Source: Bacteroidota bacterium (GTDB lineage: Bacteria > Bacteroidota > Bacteroidia > Chitinophagales > Saprospiraceae). From it: a DNA stretch of 64,000 nt. Under the pieces are notes generated by a model. It was not told where the DNA came from and did no database searches. It was given only the letters and a program-made list of their open reading frames with translations. The position numbers were made by a program, and so were the translations under genes. The stretch is from positions 1 through 64,000 of the forward strand of contig JANSWP010000015.1 in assembly GCA_024743405.1 (NCBI GenBank). Reading direction: 5' to 3'. This document shows, one piece after another, positions 9,231-18,324 of this stretch. The first letter of the stretch is position 1. Every line of letters begins with the position of its first letter.

Positions 9231-10589
9231 ATGAAACAGTTTTTTCAAATATCAATTTTAGCTTTAACTATCAGTTTTTTATCAAGTTGTGTTGACCAAA
9301 CTTTTGACTTACCTCCTATTGATGGAGTCGATCCAGGTCTAGAAGCTACCCTTACAATAGCAGAGCTCAAGAGTTATCATTTTCTTGGAAATATCGAAGA
9401 ATTAGATGCAATTGATGACTTACAGGCGCTTGACGAAATAATTATTAAAGGAACAATCGTTGCAGATGACCGCTCTGGAAACTGGTTTCGATCTTTCATT
9501 TTACAAGATGAAACAGGAGGAATCGAAATTAATCATTCAGAAGCTAATGCATATGTTTTTTATGCGATTGGACGAGAAGTTTATATCCGATGTAATGGAT
9601 TATTTATGACCGATGATTCAGGAATCATTCAATTAGGAGGGTATACTTACAACCAAAATGGAGGATTGAGAATGGGAGCAATAACAGATGCATATAGACG
9701 AATTGAATTAAGTACTAAAGTAGGTGAACCAGAACCAAAACTAAAGACTATAAATAGCTTAGGATTTAATGATATTAATACTTTAGTTAAAATTGAAGAT
9801 ATTCAATTTACTAATGGGGATGCTAATCAAACATATGCAGATATTGTAGGCTTTAGAACTTTAAATAGGGAATTGGAAGATTGTAACGGTACAAACATAG
9901 TCGTTCGATCGAGTGGATTTGCAGAATTTGCAGGGGAATTGACCCCAGAAGGTAAAGGATCTATTACTGCAATTTATAGTGAATTTAATGGCAGTGGCCA
10001 ATTATTTATCAGAGAATTAACTGATGTGGTAATGGATGAACTCAGATGTGGTGAGGAGCCACCAGAGCCTTGTACCGGTACACCTCCAGTTTTTGAAGAA
10101 CTAGAAATGGATTTTGAACAATTTGCTGATGATGAAGATATAATGCCTGATGGTTGGACAAATCAGCGTGTAAGCGGAAGTCGTTTTTGGAGAGCCACCG
10201 AATTTGATGGAAACCTTTATGCTCAAGCAACCGCTTTTGGTGATAATAGTGGTGATCCAATGGAAGCATGGCTAGTCACACCAGCTTTTGATTTCTCTAT
10301 TCCAAAAATGATTAGTTTTGAATCAGCTAAAGCCTTTTGGGATCATTCTGGGTTAAGTGTTTGGATTTCTTTTGATTTCGAATGCGATGCAGTAGAAGCA
10401 ACGTGGGAACAATTGAATATTCCTTTGGCTAGTGAGAATGATGCTGACCATGCATGGATCCCAACAGGTGAAGTTGACCTTTCGGCGTATTCTGGGACTG
10501 GTGTAATTGGTTTTAGATATATTGGGCAAGGACCAGAAGATATGGCGACTTCTTTCAGACTTGATAACATTATTGTAGAAGATTTATAA
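9231..10589 (+). CDS. DUF5689 / choice-of-anchor J lipoprotein
   Basis: The start is placed at the ATG at 9231 because it opens a lipoprotein signal (MKQFFQISILALTISFLSSC); a TTG at 9183 would add 16 residues before it. Residues of about 45-260 resemble DUF5689, an OB-like domain seen in Bacteroidota surface lipoproteins (IIIKGTIVADD, FILQDETGGIEI). The C-terminal part of about 290-452 looks like a choice-of-anchor J jelly-roll domain (PDGWTN, AWLVTPAFDFS, FRLDNI). It is probably an outer-membrane lipoprotein that binds the ligand of the receptor encoded just upstream. A strong terminator ends the unit. Confidence 0.85.
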   Translation: MKQFFQISILALTISFLSSCVDQTFDLPPIDGVDPGLEATLTIAELKSYHFLGNIEELDAIDDLQALDEIIIKGTIVADDRSGNWFRSFILQDETGGIEINHSEANAYVFYAIGREVYIRCNGLFMTDDSGIIQLGGYTYNQNGGLRMGAITDAYRRIELSTKVGEPEPKLKTINSLGFNDINTLVKIEDIQFTNGDANQTYADIVGFRTLNRELEDCNGTNIVVRSSGFAEFAGELTPEGKGSITAIYSEFNGSGQLFIRELTDVVMDELRCGEEPPEPCTGTPPVFEELEMDFEQFADDEDIMPDGWTNQRVSGSRFWRATEFDGNLYAQATAFGDNSGDPMEAWLVTPAFDFSIPKMISFESAKAFWDHSGLSVWISFDFECDAVEATWEQLNIPLASENDADHAWIPTGEVDLSAYSGTGVIGFRYIGQGPEDMATSFRLDNIIVEDL

Positions 10590-10617
10590 TGAACCTTCCA
10601 TAAAAATTAAAACAAAA

Positions 10618-10653
10618 ATGCCGAGAAGATTGTATGACTTCTCGGCATTTTTC
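10618..10653. terminator. Bidirectional intrinsic terminator
   Basis: ATGCCGAGAAG (10618-10628) pairs perfectly with CTTCTCGGCAT (10638-10648), flanked by an A-run on the left and a T-run on the right. It lies between convergent genes and can serve both strands. Confidence 0.93.
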
Positions 10654-10681
10654 ATTTTAGGTAATTCCAACTATACTTAAA

Positions 10682-11230
10682 CTATTTCTTTTGTTGATAT
10701 TCTTGCCAACTGGTACTTGTATAATGTTCTTCAGCAGCAAAAGTTAATTCTTTTATCATCCCCGGTGCTTCTTTAAAACCTGGAGATATCATAATCCTTT
10801 CAAATCTTTCATTTAAATAAACAACCGTAGGGTAGGATAGGTTACCGTCCAAAAGTGAATAAGCTAAAGTATGAATGCCATTTCTTCCACCTGCAACCCA
10901 TTTAAATTGATGCCCATTGAAATTAATTTCTTCCTTTTGTTCGGCATCAAATTTTACAGCATAAAAATTATCATTTAAATATTTCACCACCTTAGGGTCT
11001 TCAAAAGTGGTTTTATCCATTTTTTTGCACCAACCGCACCAATCTGTGTAAAGGTCTATCATGATTTTTTTGGGAGCTGTTTCACTAGCTTTCACGGCTT
11101 CTTCAAAAGTCATCCAATTCACTGTGGTACTTTCGGCAAATTCGTATTTTTCGGGAGAATTATTTGGTGAAAATCCAAAAAATAATCCTGTGAAAACTAT
11201 AAGGGATGTAATTACAAGAAACTTTTTCAT
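10682..11230 (-). CDS. Exported thioredoxin-like protein (CGWC)
   Basis: The 182-residue protein has an N-terminal signal or anchor segment (residues 1-20) and a thioredoxin-fold core with the redox motif DWCGWCKKMD near 64-73 and a cis-proline segment LSYPTVVYL near 134. It is expected to act in the periplasm as a disulfide reductase or oxidase. Its core resembles the N-terminal domain of the DUF255 protein encoded at 12.0-14.2 kb. The substrate is unknown. Confidence 0.88.
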   Translation of the reverse strand: MKKFLVITSLIVFTGLFFGFSPNNSPEKYEFAESTTVNWMTFEEAVKASETAPKKIMIDLYTDWCGWCKKMDKTTFEDPKVVKYLNDNFYAVKFDAEQKEEINFNGHQFKWVAGGRNGIHTLAYSLLDGNLSYPTVVYLNERFERIMISPGFKEAPGMIKELTFAAEEHYTSTSWQEYQQKK

Positions 11231-11427
11231 CTTTTGTTGTTACTTATTAAAAATTTAAAGTTTTGAATATAGATTAGATTTTATATTTCGAATCTTTACT
11301 CAAGTATTTCCTTTTGTAAGGGCAATTTCAACGAAAGTAGCCGTTTTTAAAAGCCATTTAATAAGTTTTAAGACGTTTTATTAAAACTTTAACTTGGAAG
11401 AAAATACTCAAAGACACTCACAGAAAT

Positions 11428-11988
11428 ATGAAGAAAATAGTAGTTGCTATCGGGGGGTCAAGCGGGTCTATTTATGCAAAAGTTCTTTTGGATAGGCTGA
11501 AAATGTTAGAGAAACAAATCCAGAAAGTTGGCGTGGTTATGAGTGATAATGCCAAGTTAAATTGGCAACTAGAGCTAGGAAACAAGGATTTTGATAAATA
11601 TCCCTTTGATTTTTATGATAAAAATAATTTCATGGCTCCTTTTGCTTCAGGCTCTGCCAAATATGAAACGATGATTATCTGTCCTTGCTCTATGGGAATA
11701 TTGGGAAGAATTGCAACTGGAATATCCAATGATTTAACAACAAGAGCAGCTGATGTTATTTTAAAAGAAAGACGTCGATTGATCCTAGTCCCAAGAGACA
11801 CACCTTATAGTTTAATCCACATCAATAATATGAAAACTATTACCGAAGCTGGCGGTATAATTTGTCCAGCAAGCCCTTCTTTTTACAGTCATCCAAAAAA
11901 TTTTGAGGAATTAGCGGCTACCGTGGTTGATAGGATAATTGATTTGGCAGGGTTAGATTTAGCAACTTATCGTTGGGGCGAAACTTAA
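11428..11988 (+). CDS. ubiX: Flavin prenyltransferase UbiX
   Basis: Joins dimethylallyl phosphate to FMN to make the prenylated flavin cofactor of UbiD-type decarboxylases. The 186-residue sequence shows the family's N-terminal FMN loop (AIGGSSGSIYA), CPCSMGILGRIATG in the middle, the ISNDLTTRAADV helix, and ERRRLILVPRDTPYS. The length is normal. No UbiD partner lies in the window. The gene appears monocistronic, with a weak hairpin downstream. Confidence 0.93.
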   Translation: MKKIVVAIGGSSGSIYAKVLLDRLKMLEKQIQKVGVVMSDNAKLNWQLELGNKDFDKYPFDFYDKNNFMAPFASGSAKYETMIICPCSMGILGRIATGISNDLTTRAADVILKERRRLILVPRDTPYSLIHINNMKTITEAGGIICPASPSFYSHPKNFEELAATVVDRIIDLAGLDLATYRWGET

Positions 11989-11993
11989 AAGAA

Positions 11994-12025
11994 GGAGAGA
12001 TAGAATTAATGCTTACTACCTCTCC
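11994..12025. terminator. Weak bidirectional hairpin
   Basis: GGAGAG (11994-11999) pairs with CTCTCC (12020-12025) between the convergent ubiX and DUF255 genes. On the minus strand it is followed by TTCTTTT. Confidence 0.4.
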
Positions 12026-12045
12026 ATCTTTAGTAGACACTTCGA

Positions 12046-14163
12046 TTAATCCATTAGCGTTATTGCCTTTTTAGGATCTTGAACAGGAAGTTTACAAACT
12101 TTATTTTGGCAGACATAAATCATAGTCTCTCCCTCCTGAAGTTTACCTTTTAGTAACTCTAAATTGCCTTCATCCTTACCTCCTAATAAGATGGCATTTG
12201 GAATGTAATTTTTCATCAATTCATTCCTTTTAACCTCAAAATCATTTCCTACAATTGCTACCTCATAAGGTGGATTTGCCATATCTAAATATAAACTGCA
12301 CCAATTTGAATAGAAATTTGGTTGTTTTTGATTGACTAAGTCGGCAGCCAAGTTGTGCATCATGCTTTTGGATCTTTCAACATAGTCATTATTATAAAAG
12401 TATAAACCTAAGCTATAAATAGCTCTTGCCATTGATGAATTAGAACCTGGAATTACATTATCCGCAACTTCCATTTTTCGGGTGATTAATTCAGGATCTA
12501 ATTTAGAGTTGTAATAAAACATTCCAGTTTCTTCATCAGAAAAATTGTCAATAGCATATTCTGCTAATTCTTTGGCTTTATTAAGCCATTTCTCTTCAAA
12601 CGTAACTTCATATAGACCAACAAATGCATTAATTGTTAAGGCATAATCATCCAAAAATGCATTGATGACAGACTTTCCATCTTTATAATTTCGATTGAGT
12701 CTTCCATCTTTTTGCATCATGTTTTTCAATAAAAATTCTCCACTATTTTTCGCATTGACTAGGTACTCTTCATTACCAAATGCTTTGTAAGCATCTACAT
12801 ATCCGCTGAGCATTAAAGCATTCCAGGAAGTCAAAATTTTATCATCCAAACCTGGACGGGTACGTTTTTCCCTAGCATCAAAAAGCAATGTATTTGCCTT
12901 TAAAATCTTATTGTCTAATTCCGCTTCCTCTATTTTATATTTTGACGAAATATCTTGTTTGGACTTTCTGCGATATAGAATGTTCTTTTCATCTTCCCAG
13001 TTACCAGATTTTTTGATTTCATAATAATCATTATAAATTTCTGATAATTTTTCATCTGCTAAAATGGAATCAATTTCATGTTTGGTCCAAACGTAAAATT
13101 TCCCCTCTTCTCCTTCTGAATCTGCATCATACGAAGAGTAAAATCCTCCGGATTTATCCGTCATTTCCCTTTGAATAAAATTCAAGGTTTCTTCTACAAT
13201 TCTTTTATATTTTGGTTTTTTGGTAACCAACCATGCCTTTGAAAAAAGGCTAACCAATTGTCCATTGTCATAAAGCATTTTTTCAAAATGAGGAACAATC
13301 CAATTTGCATCTACAGAATATCTTGCAAAACCGCCTCCTAATTGATCATAAATACCTCCATCCGCTAAATTATCTAATGTAGTGATTACACCTTCTAAAG
13401 CCTTTTTATCTCCAGTTTTATGATGATATTTTAATAGAAAATCATAATTATTGGGCATTGGAAACTTTGGTGACCCCAATCTTCCTCCCTTATCAAAGTC
13501 AATATTACTTAGAAAATTGTCACCGATAGTTTTGAGGTTTTCATTGTTAAAATTTCTTTCTCCAGTAGCAATGGAAATTTCTTCAGAAGTTTGAATGCCA
13601 TCAGTTAGCTTGGCTGCATATTCTTCCAATTTCTCTGGTTCATCTTTTCTTAATTGGATGAAATATTCTAAAACTTTCAACCATTCTTTTTTGGGAAAAT
13701 AGGTTCCAGCCCAAACAGGTCTTCCATCAGGCAATGCAAAAGCATTTAAAGGCCACCCACAACCTTTTCCAGTAGCTAAATGACAAGCTGTCATATATAC
13801 ATCATCTACATCAGGACGCTCTTCTCTATCAACTTTAATGGGAATAAAGTGCTCATTCATAATACGTGCCACTGCGGTATCTTCAAAAGATTCATGCTCC
13901 ATAACATGACACCAATGACAAGCTGCATACCCAATAGAGATCAACAGCATTTTATTTTCTTCCTTAGCCTTTTTAAGAGCCTCCTCTTTCCACGGATGCC
14001 AGTTTACAGGATTATGTGCATGCTGAAGAAGGTAGGGGCTACTTTCATTGATAAGTTCATTCGAGTACTTATGGTCGCCCGAATGTGCTTTTGATCCAGA
14101 AAATTTACAACTGAATAGAAAGGCTAAAAGCAGAATGGGTACAAACAATTTTATAACTTTCAT
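12046..14163 (-). CDS. DUF255 thioredoxin-domain lipoprotein (YyaL/SPATA20 family)
   Basis: The 705-residue protein begins with a lipoprotein signal (LLLAFLFSC). The thioredoxin-like DUF255 domain covers about 36-200 with the hallmark [12 protein letters not shown], the motif [11 protein letters not shown] near 84, DREERPDVD and [14 protein letters not shown]. The rest is an (alpha/alpha)6-barrel-like region with [10 protein letters not shown] and [10 protein letters not shown]. The family is widespread but its reaction is not established. A lipoprotein form implies a periplasmic or outer-membrane place. It lies near a smaller paralogous thioredoxin-like gene at 10.7 kb but is not in an operon with it. 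The gamma-glutamylcyclotransferase-like gene is 25 bp upstream and likely co-transcribed. Confidence 0.9.
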   Translation of the reverse strand: MKVIKLFVPILLLAFLFSCKFSGSKAHSGDHKYSNELINESSPYLLQHAHNPVNWHPWKEEALKKAKEENKMLLISIGYAACHWCHVMEHESFEDTAVARIMNEHFIPIKVDREERPDVDDVYMTACHLATGKGCGWPLNAFALPDGRPVWAGTYFPKKEWLKVLEYFIQLRKDEPEKLEEYAAKLTDGIQTSEEISIATGERNFNNENLKTIGDNFLSNIDFDKGGRLGSPKFPMPNNYDFLLKYHHKTGDKKALEGVITTLDNLADGGIYDQLGGGFARYSVDANWIVPHFEKMLYDNGQLVSLFSKAWLVTKKPKYKRIVEETLNFIQREMTDKSGGFYSSYDADSEGEEGKFYVWTKHEIDSILADEKLSEIYNDYYEIKKSGNWEDEKNILYRRKSKQDISSKYKIEEAELDNKILKANTLLFDAREKRTRPGLDDKILTSWNALMLSGYVDAYKAFGNEEYLVNAKNSGEFLLKNMMQKDGRLNRNYKDGKSVINAFLDDYALTINAFVGLYEVTFEEKWLNKAKELAEYAIDNFSDEETGMFYYNSKLDPELITRKMEVADNVIPGSNSSMARAIYSLGLYFYNNDYVERSKSMMHNLAADLVNQKQPNFYSNWCSLYLDMANPPYEVAIVGNDFEVKRNELMKNYIPNAILLGGKDEGNLELLKGKLQEGETMIYVCQNKVCKLPVQDPKKAITLMD

Positions 14164-14188
14164 ATGATATTTTTCTAATTTCAGTAAT

Positions 14189-14623
14189 TTATAAAGATTT
14201 CAAAAAATCCAGATATTGCCGATTTTGGGTTAAATATTCCAAATAGTTTCCTGAAGTGATTACAGGCAAATTATTAGGAGACAAATTGTATATGTATGCC
14301 CAACATTCGACAATTCTATTTTCTAAAGTAATATTAATTCTTTCTCGCCTATACTCATTTTCTATTCCAAAGCGTTGTCCCACATTTTCATATTCATCTA
14401 GTATTTTGATTGTTTTTAAAGGGTGAAACAACTCAAAAACATGTCCAAACACGGTTGATTCAGAATTCAAGTCAGGTATTAATCCAGGATAATGCCCTAA
14501 ATCATATAGCTTTCCTTTTATCCAACCATCTCCCAGAAACCGACTGTGTTCATGCAATTTATTGGCTATTCCAGTTTTTATATTAGCCATTAAAGTTCCA
14601 TAGACAAATAAGTACTCTTTCAT
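14189..14623 (-). CDS. Gamma-glutamylcyclotransferase-like (AIG2/GGCT) protein
   Basis: The 144-residue protein has the family signature FVYGTLM at residues 6-12, then [14 protein letters not shown], a VFGHVFEL strand and LDEYENVG carrying a conserved acid. The family forms 5-oxoproline from gamma-glutamyl amines or peptides; the substrate of this member is unknown. It precedes the DUF255 gene by 25 bp in the same direction. Confidence 0.85.
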   Translation of the reverse strand: MKEYLFVYGTLMANIKTGIANKLHEHSRFLGDGWIKGKLYDLGHYPGLIPDLNSESTVFGHVFELFHPLKTIKILDEYENVGQRFGIENEYRRERINITLENRIVECWAYIYNLSPNNLPVITSGNYLEYLTQNRQYLDFLKSL

Positions 14624-14642
14624 AAAAATTGAAAATTGGCTG

Positions 14643-14650
14643 CAAAAATA
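14643..14650 (-). promoter_or_regulatory. -7 box of the GGCT-DUF255 unit
   Basis: Read on the minus strand this is TATTTTTG, a match to TAnnTTTG, about 20 bp before the ATG at 14623. No clear -33 element was seen. Confidence 0.45.
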
Positions 14651-14666
14651 GACTAATTAGATAAAT

Positions 14667-14831
14667 GTGAATGTGAAAAGAGATTATTTCAACTTAAGAT
14701 TGGAACTATTTCTTTTTTTATTGAGTTTAACCTCATTTTGTAGCCAGGAAAATGTAAATTCACATTTATCTACATATGATAAGTTGGAAAACATAAAGTT
14801 TAAATATGAATTTATACTTTTATCGAACTAA
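14667..14831 (+). CDS. Possible small lipoprotein or gene remnant, 54 codons
   Basis: A GTG-started frame (14667, or the GTG at 14673) encodes a charged N-terminus, a hydrophobic run (LELFLFLLSLTSF) and a lipobox-like FCSQ, then about 25 polar residues, ending at TAA 14829. The arrangement is that of a lipoprotein signal peptide with a very short mature part. It could be a real small lipoprotein, the decayed start of a longer gene, or chance. It lies 48 bp before the YkuK-like gene on the same strand. Confidence 0.3.
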   Translation: MNVKRDYFNLRLELFLFLLSLTSFCSQENVNSHLSTYDKLENIKFKYEFILLSN

Positions 14832-14879
14832 TTCTCCTCTGAAATTTATGTTCTAGATGAGAACTAAATAAAAATACCA

Positions 14880-15353
14880 ATGAAAAAATGGCGGAAACTA
14901 AATGGTCAAAAGATTGAATTATCTATTAAAGAGGCTGTTGAAAAAACGATTATAAGAGAACAGACTTTGGGACACAAATTAAAAGTTTGTATTGGAACTG
15001 ATTCTCAAGTACGTGGTGGTGTAGCTGAATTTGCAACTGTAATCGTATTTTTGCGTGAAAAGAAGGGAGGTTTTATGTTTATCCATAACTCAAAAGAACA
15101 GCGAAAATTGGGGATTCGGGAGCGAATGATTATTGAAGTTGGTAAATCTGTAGAGATTGCCTATAAATTGTGTGATCTATTGGATAAATATGACGTGGAG
15201 TTAGAAGTTCATGCAGATATCAATACTGATCCTAGTTTTCAATCAAATACTGCCCTTAAAGAGGCAATGGGCTATATACTGAGTATGGGATTTGTTTTTA
15301 AAGCTAAACCCAACGCGTTTGCTAGTTCTTCTTGTGCAGACAAAGTTGTATAA
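14880..15353 (+). CDS. YkuK/DUF458 family, RNase H-fold protein
   Basis: The 157-residue protein shows the DUF458 features: VCIGTDSQVRGG near residues 37-48 with an acidic residue on the first strand, IHNSKEQRKLGIRERM, LEVHADINTDPSF near 111, and a C-terminal helix GYILSMGF followed by AFASSSCADKVV. The family is predicted to be RNase H-like; the catalytic acids appear retained. The cellular role is unknown. No operon partner is evident. Confidence 0.85.
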   Translation: MKKWRKLNGQKIELSIKEAVEKTIIREQTLGHKLKVCIGTDSQVRGGVAEFATVIVFLREKKGGFMFIHNSKEQRKLGIRERMIIEVGKSVEIAYKLCDLLDKYDVELEVHADINTDPSFQSNTALKEAMGYILSMGFVFKAKPNAFASSSCADKVV

Positions 15354-15568
15354 TCTAACATTAGATTTTTATGCAAGATGAAGCGCAAATCAGACATGAT
15401 ATTTTTATTGTTTTAATAAATTCACCATTGCTTATTTATGATGATTTAATAGTTTATTGGTAGATCAGCCAATTTTTAATGTTTATCCCTAACAATTCAA
15501 TTTTTTTTCTTTGTGTTATCTTTTTTTATCAAATAAGTATTAATATGCAGCTTGTCATGGATAATGAT

Positions 15569-15590
15569 TTATCTTTTTTGCAAAAGATAA
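15569..15590. repeat. Perfect 9-bp inverted repeat
   Basis: TTATCTTTT (15569-15577) and AAAAGATAA (15582-15590) flank TTGC. The stem is AT-rich and lies 216 bp beyond the YkuK-like gene, so it is more likely a protein-binding palindrome than a terminator, or chance. Confidence 0.35.
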
Positions 15591-15645
15591 TCAACTGATA
15601 GTCTTCGTTTTATAAGAATATTAAAATCTAATATCCTGTTAATGC

Positions 15646-15676
15646 TTTGTTTTTTAGCGTTCAAACTATATCTTTA
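15646..15676 (+). promoter_or_regulatory. Promoter upstream of the AP2 gene or of a small RNA
   Basis: TTTG (15646-15649), a 19-bp spacer, then TATCTTTA (15669-15676). Spacing and -33 box fit the Bacteroidota consensus, and the -7 box has one mismatch. Transcription would start near 15683, more than 300 nt before the AP2 gene. Confidence 0.55.
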
Positions 15677-15682
15677 CGTTTG

Positions 15683-15787
15683 ACATTCCTTATTTTTTTA
15701 ATAACAATTAAGTTTAGAGATTGCGACACACCTAACCAACAGTTAAATTCAATGGAATCCTCAAATACCCATTTGGGTAGTTTTTTC
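15683..15787 (+). ncRNA. Candidate small RNA or long leader, about 105 nt
   Basis: Bounded by the promoter at 15646-15676 and by a short hairpin (TACCCA 15766-15771, TGGGTA 15774-15779) directly followed by GTTTTTTCT. There is no coding frame inside. The hairpin has a 2-nt loop, or five pairs with a 4-nt loop, and is weak, so this may be only the first part of a long AP2 leader. No match to a known RNA family was recognised. Confidence 0.28.
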
Positions 15788-15992
15788 TATTTAATCTAAA
15801 CTGTGTCCAAATTTTAAGCTGCTGTTTCGAAGGGAGTGAGAATACTTTGGTGAAAATAGATTAGATCAGAAAAATCAATTTGTACGCTTCTTGGATTTAC
15901 TTTTTAGTATCTCTGTAAATCGTTCAATTTATTATTGACTCTTCTTTTAAAAAGAATTCTTATTTCTTGAAAACAACCAAAAAAGAGAGAGC

Positions 15993-16559
15993 GTGTTATA
16001 CAAAGTCAAATTAAAAAACGCTGATGAACATGTACTGCTCGATGACCAAGTATATGAGTGGTTAACATCAGATCCTTACCTTGTAAAAGTTGATTTTATC
16101 AATAACCTAAGAAGACATTCTTCAGGATGTGCTGTGTTTCAGAAAACTTGGAAAAAGGCCGATGGAGGCTATAAGACTGAAACGATTTATTTACATAAAT
16201 TAATAGCGGAAAAATACTTGGTTGATTCTAAATCTTCCAATCGAAATCTTGTAGGAGCAAAAAATGGAAATAAACTTGATTGCCGATTAGAAAACGTGGT
16301 TTATAGATCAAGAGCTGTAGCAAGTAGAAAGCGAAAAACTTCCAGCAAGGTTGGATATACTGGTGTATACAAAGAAAACAATCGTTTTCGTGCTGTCATA
16401 TCTGTAAACCGTAAATCAGTACATATTGGAATGTTCGCAACTGCTGAAGAGGCAGCATTAGCCTACAATAAAAAGTCAAGGGAACTTTACGGTGATGATG
16501 GGAAAATAAATGTCATTCGTAGAAAATTACCGGATGGTCGAGAGGAAATAATCACTTAG
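15993..16559 (+). CDS. AP2-domain protein with degenerate HNH-like region
   Basis: The start is GTG at 15993. Residues of about 1-110 resemble the N-terminal part of phage and bacterial HNH-AP2 homing nucleases (YLHKLIAEKYL, then GNKLDCRLENVVY), but the usual NHIDGN sequence reads GAKNGN here, so the catalytic histidine seems lost. Residues of about 120-165 form an AP2/ERF DNA-binding domain (GYTGVYKENNRFRA, HIGMFATAEEAALAYN). It is probably a DNA-binding protein derived from a homing nuclease; a regulatory role is an inference. The gene is monocistronic with a strong terminator. Confidence 0.85.
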   Translation: MLYKVKLKNADEHVLLDDQVYEWLTSDPYLVKVDFINNLRRHSSGCAVFQKTWKKADGGYKTETIYLHKLIAEKYLVDSKSSNRNLVGAKNGNKLDCRLENVVYRSRAVASRKRKTSSKVGYTGVYKENNRFRAVISVNRKSVHIGMFATAEEAALAYNKKSRELYGDDGKINVIRRKLPDGREEIIT

Positions 16560-16590
16560 GAAACACTTAAAACATTAGAGGATTCCAAAT

Positions 16591-16622
16591 AAGCCGCAAT
16601 TTCTAACATGAAATTGCGGCTT
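16591..16622 (+). terminator. Intrinsic terminator of the AP2 gene
   Basis: AAGCCGCAATTTC (16591-16603) pairs perfectly over 13 bp with GAAATTGCGGCTT (16610-16622) around a 6-nt loop, 32 bp after the stop. Confidence 0.9.
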
Positions 16623-16922
16623 CTGTATTTGTAAAATACTCGTCATAAAATCTATTGTTCAACTATTCATAATGCTAAAACCTATTATTATTGCGTTCAT
16701 GGCTTTTTATACTCTGGTAACTAAGTATCTTATTCTTTTTTAGGCTTTTTTTTATAAAAAAATACCTAATTAGTTTCCAGGGTATTTATCCAACATTACT
16801 AAAAATTCTATAGCCTATTCTAGTGTTTTTTGCCTGGTAATTTCGAAAAAAGGCCTCGCCAATACTAAGGATATGACTAAATTTTCAGACAATATTTAAT
16901 TTTTTAAACCTATATAAATAAT
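16623..16922. other. Intergenic region before hemE, 300 bp
   Basis: AT-rich sequence with several T- and A-runs. No -7 box of good quality was found for hemE. A 23-codon frame at 16672-16743 encodes only a hydrophobic stretch and is not called. Confidence 0.4.
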
Positions 16923-17951
16923 ATGAACGATTTATTTTTAAGAACAGCATTGGGTGAAAAAGTTGAAAGACCACCGGTTTGGCTGATGCGACAAGCAGGA
17001 CGTATTCTTCCTCAATACAGAGCTATTAGAAATAACCTGTCTGGGTTTAAAGAATTAGTTGAAACTCCATCTTTAGCTGCTGAAGTTACGATCCAACCTG
17101 TTGATGAATTAGGAGTCGATGCCGCCATAATTTTTTCTGATATTTTAGTCATTCCCGAAGCAATGGGATTAACTTATGAATTGATTGAAAAAAAAGGACC
17201 TTGGTTTCCTAAAACTATTCAAAACAAAGCTGATATTGAAAAATTAGAAAAAGGAGAAGTAGCGGCTGAAAAATTGAAGTATGTTTTTGATGCTGTTCAA
17301 ATAACGCAAAAGGAATTAAATAATCGAGTCCCTCTGATTGGATTTTCTGGTGCACCATGGACTTTGCTATCCTATATGATTGAAGGGTCAGGTAGTAAGA
17401 CTTTTTCAAAAGCTAAGAAATTCCTATACTCTGAGCCACAACTAGCTCATTTGTTGTTGGAAAAAATCACAGATACGGTTATTGCATACTTGAAATTAAA
17501 AATAAATGCTGGAGTTGATTTAGTACAAATTTTTGATTCATGGGCTGGAATATTGTCTCCAGAGCAATACCGTACATTCGCTTTACCCTACATATCTAAA
17601 ATTTGTAATGAAATCGATGAAGTACCTAAAACTGTTTTTGCAAAAGGTGCCTGGTTCGTTTTAGAAGATTTAGGGAAATTAAATTGTAATGTTTTAGGGC
17701 TAGATTGGAATATGACTCCCCAATATAATCGTGAAATTGTAGGGGGACAAAAAGTATTTCAAGGTAATTTAGATCCTTGTCAATTATATGCGACCACGGA
17801 TGAGATAAAGAAACAAACCATCAAGATGCTTGATTCATTTGGTTCAAAGCATATTGCCAATCTTGGTCATGGCGTATATCCTGATACACCATTGGAATCC
17901 GTTAAATGCTTTGTTGATACAGTGAAAAATTATCAATATCCTTTAAAATAA
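16923..17951 (+). CDS. hemE: Uroporphyrinogen decarboxylase
   Basis: Removes four carboxyl groups from uroporphyrinogen III to give coproporphyrinogen III in haem synthesis. The 342-residue sequence carries the signature [16 protein letters not shown] near residues 18-33, the conserved [10 protein letters not shown] segment with its Asp near 75, [20 protein letters not shown] and GNLDPC, plus the C-terminal [11 protein letters not shown]. The length is standard. No other haem gene is adjacent. Confidence 0.97.
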   Translation: MNDLFLRTALGEKVERPPVWLMRQAGRILPQYRAIRNNLSGFKELVETPSLAAEVTIQPVDELGVDAAIIFSDILVIPEAMGLTYELIEKKGPWFPKTIQNKADIEKLEKGEVAAEKLKYVFDAVQITQKELNNRVPLIGFSGAPWTLLSYMIEGSGSKTFSKAKKFLYSEPQLAHLLLEKITDTVIAYLKLKINAGVDLVQIFDSWAGILSPEQYRTFALPYISKICNEIDEVPKTVFAKGAWFVLEDLGKLNCNVLGLDWNMTPQYNREIVGGQKVFQGNLDPCQLYATTDEIKKQTIKMLDSFGSKHIANLGHGVYPDTPLESVKCFVDTVKNYQYPLK

Positions 17952-18324
17952 TAAGTTAAGGGAGGAGGAAAAATATAACCTACCCATTTTACTTGTTACT
18001 TTTCTTTTATACATCGTTGAAAATACTCGCCATACCTTTGGGTATGTCTGCGTTTTTTGCCTCGTCTAAAAAAAATAACTTCCTAAAATTTGGGTAGCTT
18101 ATTTATTTCCTCCCCCCTAATGATATTGATCTGCCCTTTTTTTTTAAGGAACAAACAATCAGTCGATTAAGGGCATCAACGAGTATTTTTAACGATTTCT
18201 CCGGTGAAAGGGGATGAGCTTAAATCGGGAAAATATTATTTTATCATTCTTAAGTTTGAAAAAATTTCTTTCTTTGTTCTTTAGAGTAAACTATCGATTA
18301 AAAAAATAGACAAAAACAAAAATA
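17952..18324. other. Intergenic region between hemE and accD, 373 bp
   Basis: Contains the probable hemE terminator (18028-18058), a C-rich stretch (TCCCCCC near 18113) and a spaced inverted repeat TGCCCTT (18132-18138) / AAGGGCA (18169-18175). No clear -7 box for accD and no ORF were found. Confidence 0.4.
18028..18058 (+). terminator. Probable hemE terminator
   Basis: CATACC (18031-18036) and GGTATG (18041-18046) flank TTTG, with an outer CGC/GCG pair and a following run of six T (18053-18058), about 80 bp after the hemE stop. Confidence 0.6.

Larger units (their letters stand above)
15354..15992. other. Long intergenic region, 639 bp
   Basis: AT-rich spacer. It holds a perfect 9-bp inverted repeat (15569-15590), a well-spaced promoter (15646-15676) and a short hairpin with T-run (15766-15786) that together could define a small transcript. 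Nothing with coding character was seen. The last 200 bp must carry or transmit expression of the AP2 gene. Confidence 0.5.

Noticed and set aside
13780-14094. 104-codon plus-strand frame inside the DUF255 gene
   Set aside because: It lies opposite the conserved CHWCH region of a confidently assigned gene and shows no domain.
16672-16743. 23-codon hydrophobic frame before hemE
   Set aside because: It is too short, has no promoter, and its hydrophobic content is expected of AT-rich DNA.
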